Of a DNA stretch of 60,292 bases, positions 56,011 to 60,292 are shown in pieces (the first letter of the stretch is position 1; every line of letters starts with the position of its first letter). The notes below the pieces were generated by a model. The model was given only the letters and a program-made list of their open reading frames with translations. It was not told the DNA's origin and did not search any database. The position numbers and the translations under genes were made by a program. The DNA is taken from assembly GCF_000688515.1 (NCBI RefSeq), contig NZ_JHZK01000023.1, positions 1-60,292 on the forward strand, given 5' to 3'. This stretch comes from Afifella pfennigii DSM 17143. GTDB taxonomy: Bacteria > Pseudomonadota > Alphaproteobacteria > Rhizobiales > Afifellaceae.

Positions 56011-58641
56011 ATGAATCTTGAAAAATACACCGAACGGGCGCGCGGCTTCATCCAGTCGGCGCAGACTTATGCTCTCGGCGAAGGGCATCAGCAATTTACC
56101 CCGGAGCATATCCTGAAGGTGCTCCTCGACGACCCGGAGGGTATGGCGGCAGGGCTCATAGAGCGTGCCGGCGGGCGCTCCAAGGAGGCGCTGCTGGCCA
56201 CGGAGGCGGCACTCGCCAAGCTGCCGAAAATCTCCGGCGGCAACGCACAGCTCTATCTCGCCCAGCCTCTGGCGAAGGTGTTTCAGACGGCCGAGGAAGT
56301 CGCCAAGAAGGCCGGCGACAGCTATGTCACCGTGGAGCGGCTCTTGCTGGCGCTGGCGATGGAGAAAGGCGCGGCGACTGCCGATATCCTTGCCAAGGCC
56401 GGCGTGACGCCGAATTCCCTCAATCAGGCGATCAATGACATTCGCAAGGGGCGGACCGCCGATACAGCCTCGGCCGAGCAGGGTTATGATGCGCTGAAGA
56501 AATACGCCCGCGACCTCACCGAGGATGCGCGCCAGGGCAAGCTTGACCCGGTAATCGGTCGCGACGAAGAGATCCGGCGCACCGTCCAGGTGCTGTCGCG
56601 GCGCACCAAGAACAATCCCGTTCTGATCGGCGAGCCGGGTGTCGGCAAGACGGCGATCGCCGAAGGCCTGGCGCTTCGAATCGCCCATGGCGACGTACCG
56701 GAAAGCCTTAAGGACAAGCAGCTCCTGGCGCTCGATATGGGCGCGCTGATCGCCGGCGCGAAATATCGCGGCGAGTTCGAGGAGAGGCTGAAGGCCGTGC
56801 TGTCGGAAATCGAGGCGGCGGCGGGAAGCATCATCCTCTTCGTCGACGAGCTGCATACGCTGGTGGGCGCCGGCAAGGCGGAAGGGGCGATGGATGCCTC
56901 CAACCTTCTAAAGCCCGCGCTGGCGCGTGGCGAATTGCATTGCGTCGGTGCCACCACCCTCGACGAATACCGCAAATACGTGGAGAAGGACGCCGCTCTC
57001 GCGCGCAGATTCCAACCGGTCTACGTCAACGAGCCGACCGTGGAGGACACCATCTCCATCCTGCGCGGCCTCAAAGAAAAGTACGAGGTCCATCACGGCG
57101 TCAGGATCACCGATTCGGCGATCGTTTCTGCGGCGACGCTCTCCAATCGCTACATCACCGACCGTTTCCTGCCGGACAAGGCTATCGACCTCATGGACGA
57201 GGCGGCATCGCGGCTCAGGATGCAGGTCGATTCCAAGCCCGAGGCGCTCGACGAGCTCGACCGGCGGATCATCCAACTGAAGATCGAGCGCGAGGCGCTA
57301 AAAAAGGAAACCGATACGGCCTCCAAAGACCGGCTGGAAAGGCTGGAGAAGGAATTGGCCGACCTTGAGCAGGAATCGGCGGCGCTCACCCAGCGCTGGC
57401 AGGCGGAGAAGGAAAAGCTTGCCGGCGCCTCCAAGCTGAAGGAGGAGCTCGACCAAGCGCGCTTCGACTTGGAGAAGGCGCAGCGCAGCGGCGATCTGGC
57501 CAAGGCGGGCGAGCTTGCCTACGGCGTCATCCCGGAGCTGGAGAAGAAGCTGAAGGAGGCGGAGGCGCGCGAGGCGGAAGCCGCCGGCGGCGAGGGCGGG
57601 CTCGTGGAAGAGGCTGTCACACCAGATCACATCGCTCATATCGTCTCACGCTGGACAGGCGTTCCGGTCGACAAGATGCTGGAGGGCGAGCGCGACAAGC
57701 TGCTTCGAATGGAGGATGAACTCGGCCGGCGCGTCGTCGGTCAGGCGGAGGCGGTGCATGCCGTGGCCACGGCCGTACGCCGGGCAAGGGCCGGCCTGCA
57801 GGACCCGAACCGGCCGATCGGCTCGTTCATGTTCCTCGGTCCGACGGGCGTCGGCAAGACGGAGCTGACCAAGGCACTGGCGGATTTTCTCTTCGACGAC
57901 GAGACCGCGATGGTGCGCCTCGACATGTCGGAATACATGGAGAAGCACTCTGTCGCCCGCCTCATCGGCGCGCCTCCCGGCTATGTCGGCTACGAGGAGG
58001 GCGGGGCGCTTACGGAAGCCGTGCGGCGCCGGCCCTATCAGGTGATCCTTTTCGACGAGATCGAAAAAGCCCATCCGGACGTCTTCAACGTCCTCTTGCA
58101 GGTGCTCGACGACGGGCGCTTGACAGACGGGCAGGGGCGCACGGTCGACTTCCGTAACACCCTCGTCATCATGACCTCCAATCTCGGGGCGGAATACCTG
58201 ACCGGCCTGAAGGAGGGCGAGGATGTCGATGTGGTGCGCGACGAGGTGATGCAGGTGGTGCGGGCGAATTTCCGGCCGGAGTTCCTCAACCGCGTCGACG
58301 AGGTCATCCTCTTCCATCGCTTGCAGCGTCAGCAGATGGCGGCAATTGTGGAAATCCAGCTGAGGCGACTGGAGAAGCTTCTGGAAGAGCGCAAGATCAA
58401 CCTCCAGCTCGACGAGAGCGCCGTCGCCTGGCTGGCGGAGAAGGGCTACGACCCGGCCTATGGCGCCCGGCCTCTGAAGCGCGTCATCCAGAAATCGCTG
58501 CAGGACCCGCTGGCGGAGAAGATTCTCGCCGGCGAGGTTAAGGATGGCGCGGAGGTGAAGGTGAGCGCCGGCACGGACCGGCTCCTCTTCCACGTGGCGG
58601 GCTCCAAGGCCAGCAGCGAAGGCGAAACCATCGCTGCCTGA
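56011..58641 (+). CDS. clpB: ATP-dependent disaggregase ClpB
   Basis: An 876-residue Hsp100 chaperone that pulls proteins out of aggregates with DnaK. The Clp N domain covers about 1-145; the first AAA+ module has Walker A G-E-P-G-V-G-K-T at 207-214; a coiled-coil middle domain (about 405-535) separates it from the second module with G-P-T-G-V-G-K-T at 610-617. The middle domain distinguishes ClpB from ClpA and ClpC. A ribosome site AAAGGGGTG precedes ATG 56011. It is a single-gene unit under a probable heat-shock promoter. Confidence 0.97.
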   Translation: MNLEKYTERARGFIQSAQTYALGEGHQQFTPEHILKVLLDDPEGMAAGLIERAGGRSKEALLATEAALAKLPKISGGNAQLYLAQPLAKVFQTAEEVAKKAGDSYVTVERLLLALAMEKGAATADILAKAGVTPNSLNQAINDIRKGRTADTASAEQGYDALKKYARDLTEDARQGKLDPVIGRDEEIRRTVQVLSRRTKNNPVLIGEPGVGKTAIAEGLALRIAHGDVPESLKDKQLLALDMGALIAGAKYRGEFEERLKAVLSEIEAAAGSIILFVDELHTLVGAGKAEGAMDASNLLKPALARGELHCVGATTLDEYRKYVEKDAALARRFQPVYVNEPTVEDTISILRGLKEKYEVHHGVRITDSAIVSAATLSNRYITDRFLPDKAIDLMDEAASRLRMQVDSKPEALDELDRRIIQLKIEREALKKETDTASKDRLERLEKELADLEQESAALTQRWQAEKEKLAGASKLKEELDQARFDLEKAQRSGDLAKAGELAYGVIPELEKKLKEAEAREAEAAGGEGGLVEEAVTPDHIAHIVSRWTGVPVDKMLEGERDKLLRMEDELGRRVVGQAEAVHAVATAVRRARAGLQDPNRPIGSFMFLGPTGVGKTELTKALADFLFDDETAMVRLDMSEYMEKHSVARLIGAPPGYVGYEEGGALTEAVRRRPYQVILFDEIEKAHPDVFNVLLQVLDDGRLTDGQGRTVDFRNTLVIMTSNLGAEYLTGLKEGEDVDVVRDEVMQVVRANFRPEFLNRVDEVILFHRLQRQQMAAIVEIQLRRLEKLLEERKINLQLDESAVAWLAEKGYDPAYGARPLKRVIQKSLQDPLAEKILAGEVKDGAEVKVSAGTDRLLFHVAGSKASSEGETIAA

Positions 58642-58953
58642 AGTCCGCGGCAAGACCGCTTTCCCTTTCGCGGCAGGGAAGGTAATGCGCGCCAAGACCG
58701 GGCAGGTGGGAGCCAGGCGGCCTTGCGCCGGCTGGCTCTGCCGCCCGGTGGCGCTTTACTTGTGCGCGGCTTTTATTCCATCGAGCGAGAGGCGTGCGCC
58801 TCGCTTGACACGATCCGCCTGAGCTTTGATCGAGAAAATTTTCCACTTGCCGCGACGAGGCTCCGCTTCTTGCGATCAAGACAATGCTTTCCTTCCCTGC
58901 CATAATGCTTGCATCGCGCTGGAGTCGGGGGGCCGATGACAGGGGAATGAGCC
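58642..58953. other. 312-base region between clpB and the lytic transglycosylase gene
   Basis: No gene seen. It contains the candidate promoter at 58878-58906 for the downstream gene. A GC-rich stretch with partial symmetry around 58660-58680 might end clpB transcription but lacks a T-run. Confidence 0.45.
58878..58906 (+). promoter_or_regulatory. candidate sigma-70 promoter of the lytic transglycosylase gene
   Basis: AAGACA (58878-58883) and CATAAT (58901-58906) are spaced by 17 bases, matching four and five of six consensus bases. The start would lie near 58913, about 40 bases before ATG 58954. Confidence 0.45.
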
Positions 58954-59781
58954 ATGCCGTCCATCCGTGCCGTCAGCCTCGGGGCACTTGTATGTGCCGC
59001 CACTCTCAGCTTCGCCACGCCGGCTCTTGCGGCGCAATGCGGTAACGGCGCGGCTGGGTTTCCGGCGTGGTTGGCGGCATTCAAGCAAGATGCGGTTCGG
59101 GCCGGTATCTCGCCCAACGTCGTCGCCTCGGCGCTGAACGGGGTCAGCTATAACCCCAAGGTCATCAGCCTCGACCGCAATCAGCGATCGTTCAAGCTCT
59201 CCTTCGAGCAGTTCTATGCCCGGCGGGTCAGCAACGCGATGATCGGCCAGGGACGGCAGCTCATCCAACGCTATTCCGGTATCCTGTCCAATCTTGAACG
59301 CCGTACAGGCGTACCGCCGGAGATCATCGTCTCCATCTGGGGACTGGAGACCGGATACGGGCGCAATTCCGGGAATATGTCGACGTTCCGTTCGCTGGCA
59401 ACGCTCGCCTATGACTGCCGGCGCTCAGCTTTCTTCACTGGCGAGCTTCTGGCGGCGCTGAAGATCGTACAGCGCGGAGATCTTTCGCCGAGCCAGATGA
59501 AAGGCGCCTGGGCCGGCGAGCTCGGCCAGACGCAGTTTCTGGCTTCCTCCTATCTGCGCTTTGCCGTCGACGGCGACGGCAACGGCAGGCGCGATCTCAT
59601 CCGCTCGGTGCCGGATGTGCTGGCTTCCACGGCCAATTACCTTAGGGCCTTTGGATGGCAGCGTGGCGCGGGCTGGGGGCCAGGCACCGCCAATTACGCG
59701 GTGCTCAGGCAGTGGAACAAGGCAGAGGTCTATGTGAAGACCATCTCCGTCATGGCCTCCAAGATGGCCGGGCAGAGCTGA
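58954..59781 (+). CDS. lytic murein transglycosylase, MltB type
   Basis: A 275-residue periplasmic enzyme of the MltB (SLT_2) family. A signal peptide covers residues 1-27 (cut near A-L-A-A-Q). The catalytic glutamate is Glu132 in I-W-G-L-E-T-G-Y-G, followed by R-S-L-A-T-L-A-Y-D-C-R-R and the conserved K-G-A-W-A-G-E-L-G-Q-T-Q-F. A D-G-D-G-N-G-R-R-D calcium-type loop and S-T-A-N-Y-L complete the family pattern. It cleaves glycan strands to give anhydromuropeptides. It is shorter than E. coli MltB and lacks a peptidoglycan-binding tail. Confidence 0.93.
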   Translation: MPSIRAVSLGALVCAATLSFATPALAAQCGNGAAGFPAWLAAFKQDAVRAGISPNVVASALNGVSYNPKVISLDRNQRSFKLSFEQFYARRVSNAMIGQGRQLIQRYSGILSNLERRTGVPPEIIVSIWGLETGYGRNSGNMSTFRSLATLAYDCRRSAFFTGELLAALKIVQRGDLSPSQMKGAWAGELGQTQFLASSYLRFAVDGDGNGRRDLIRSVPDVLASTANYLRAFGWQRGAGWGPGTANYAVLRQWNKAEVYVKTISVMASKMAGQS

Positions 59782-59812
59782 GGCCGAGGCGGAAAGGAAA
59801 TCGGGCGGGCGG

Positions 59813-59965
59813 CTACAAGCCGAAGCAGCCCGGCAGCCCAGCGACCAGCATGGAGATGAAGAGCGTGTCGGACTGCGCCATCCACCCGAAAAAGGCCGCA
59901 GCGACAAGGGCGGTCGCGAGGAGGAGCGAGGCGGCGGCGAGCGATGTGGGGCCGTTTAGCTTCAT
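59813..59965 (-). CDS. 50-residue membrane protein of unknown function
   Basis: A short frame with ATG 59965 and TAG 59813-59815. Residues 8-27 (SLAAASLLLATALVAAAFFG) form one transmembrane helix, followed by W-M-A-Q-S-D-T-L-F-I-S-M-L-V-A-G-L-P-G-C-F-G-L. The second hydrophobic segment and the terminal cysteine-glycine ending look selected, not random. I do not know the family. It is convergent with the lytic transglycosylase gene with 31 bases between the stops. Confidence 0.65.
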   Translation of the reverse strand: MKLNGPTSLAAASLLLATALVAAAFFGWMAQSDTLFISMLVAGLPGCFGL

Positions 59966-60160
59966 CGCTCGATTCCTGTAGCGTTGACTGTGAAGAACGC
60001 ATAAGCGGCTGATAGTCGACGGATTTCGGTCTCTCGCAAGGTTTCGGTTTTGCAGGATTCGGTGGCTTGAGCCTGCGGAACCTTGCGATTTCGCATGCGG
60101 TTTGGGGATTCCCGGCGGCGCCTTTCCGTGATTCGATTGAGAGGATCACGAGAGGTGACG

Positions 60161-60292
60161 ATGCGACCGAGAGCGCCCAATCGCGAGCTCACCGATGACC
60201 TGTTCCGCGCCCGGCTCGACCAGATCATCAACATGCGACACGAGCTCGTCCGGCTGGGCGAGCGGATCGACTGGGCGTGGCTCGATGCGGAG
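60161..60292 (+). CDS. IS5-family transposase, N-terminal part (cut by window edge)
   Basis: ATG 60161 opens a frame of 44 codons to the window edge. The translation contains D-L-F-R-A-R-L-D-Q-I-I-N-M-R-H-E-L-V-R-L, the characteristic start of IS5-family (IS5 group) transposases, followed by I-D-W-A-W-L-D. A purine-rich GAGAGGTGACG precedes it. The rest of the transposase, including the DDE residues, is outside. The left inverted repeat should lie within about 60000-60150, but I could not locate its exact end. Confidence 0.85.
   Translation, partial: MRPRAPNRELTDDLFRARLDQIINMRHELVRLGERIDWAWLDAE

Overview
The window is high-GC chromosomal DNA from an alphaproteobacterium, most likely of the Hyphomicrobiales (Rhizobiales). 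I base that on gene content and order read from the sequence: an RpoH2-type sigma factor, the block CarD / 7-Fe ferredoxin / S4-domain protein / SUV3-like helicase, CobS-CobT with a C-terminal J-domain protein and BolA, a CNNM transporter followed by AroB-AroK and XerD, and the series UbiG / LysC / PtsP / PrfA / PrmC / DUF4167 / ClpB. Genus cannot be fixed from this evidence. Both ends of the window lie inside transposase genes of different families (IS3 at the left, IS5 at the right), which fits a contig that stops at repeats.

Layout. 1-2.1 kb is accessory DNA: the end of an IS3-family element, a DUF3644 gene cut by it, a HicB-like antitoxin without its toxin, gene remnants, and a Lit-like (peptidase U49) metalloprotease. 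2.3-9.2 kb, all on the minus strand, is an envelope-related stretch: AI-2E family permease, FemAB/CelD-type acetyltransferase, patatin-like lipase, small lipoprotein, L,D-transpeptidase overlapping an orphan glycine-betaine binding protein, and a Kbp-like BON-LysM protein. 10-13.4 kb holds an aldo/keto reductase, a frameshifted MarR regulator with a perfect palindrome before it, and a two-gene methylenetetrahydrofolate reductase. 13.8-19.8 kb (minus) holds rpoH2, carD (with clear promoter and terminator), fdxA, an S4 protein and the helicase. 20.3-22.4 kb holds a DUF3108 protein divergent from rpmB and a VUT-family transporter.

22.4-37.3 kb is conserved housekeeping: cobT-cobS, J-domain protein, bolA, CNNM/CorC protein, aroB-aroK, a small membrane protein translationally coupled to xerD, accA, a YafK-type L,D-transpeptidase lipoprotein, a class III nucleotide cyclase and secA. 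37.5-46.6 kb holds a parvulin foldase, argJ, mutT, an orphan Flp pilin, an NDUFAF5-like methyltransferase, the tightly packed comF / grxC / nitrilase / DUF1178 genes, a CDF metal exporter and a hemolysin-III protein. 46.7-60 kb holds a TerC protein, ubiG, lysC, ptsP, prfA-prmC, a DUF4167 protein with a strong terminator, a MOSC protein, clpB with a candidate sigma-32 promoter, a lytic transglycosylase and a 50-residue membrane protein.

Most of the window is ordinary conserved chromosome. The parts most worth a second look are the accessory left edge (Lit-like protease beside an IS-broken DUF3644 gene), the MarR frame break at a C7 tract, the betaine-binding / L,D-transpeptidase / Kbp cluster, and the apparent AUC start of the CDF exporter. 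I found no tRNA, rRNA, CRISPR array or complete new multi-gene system.
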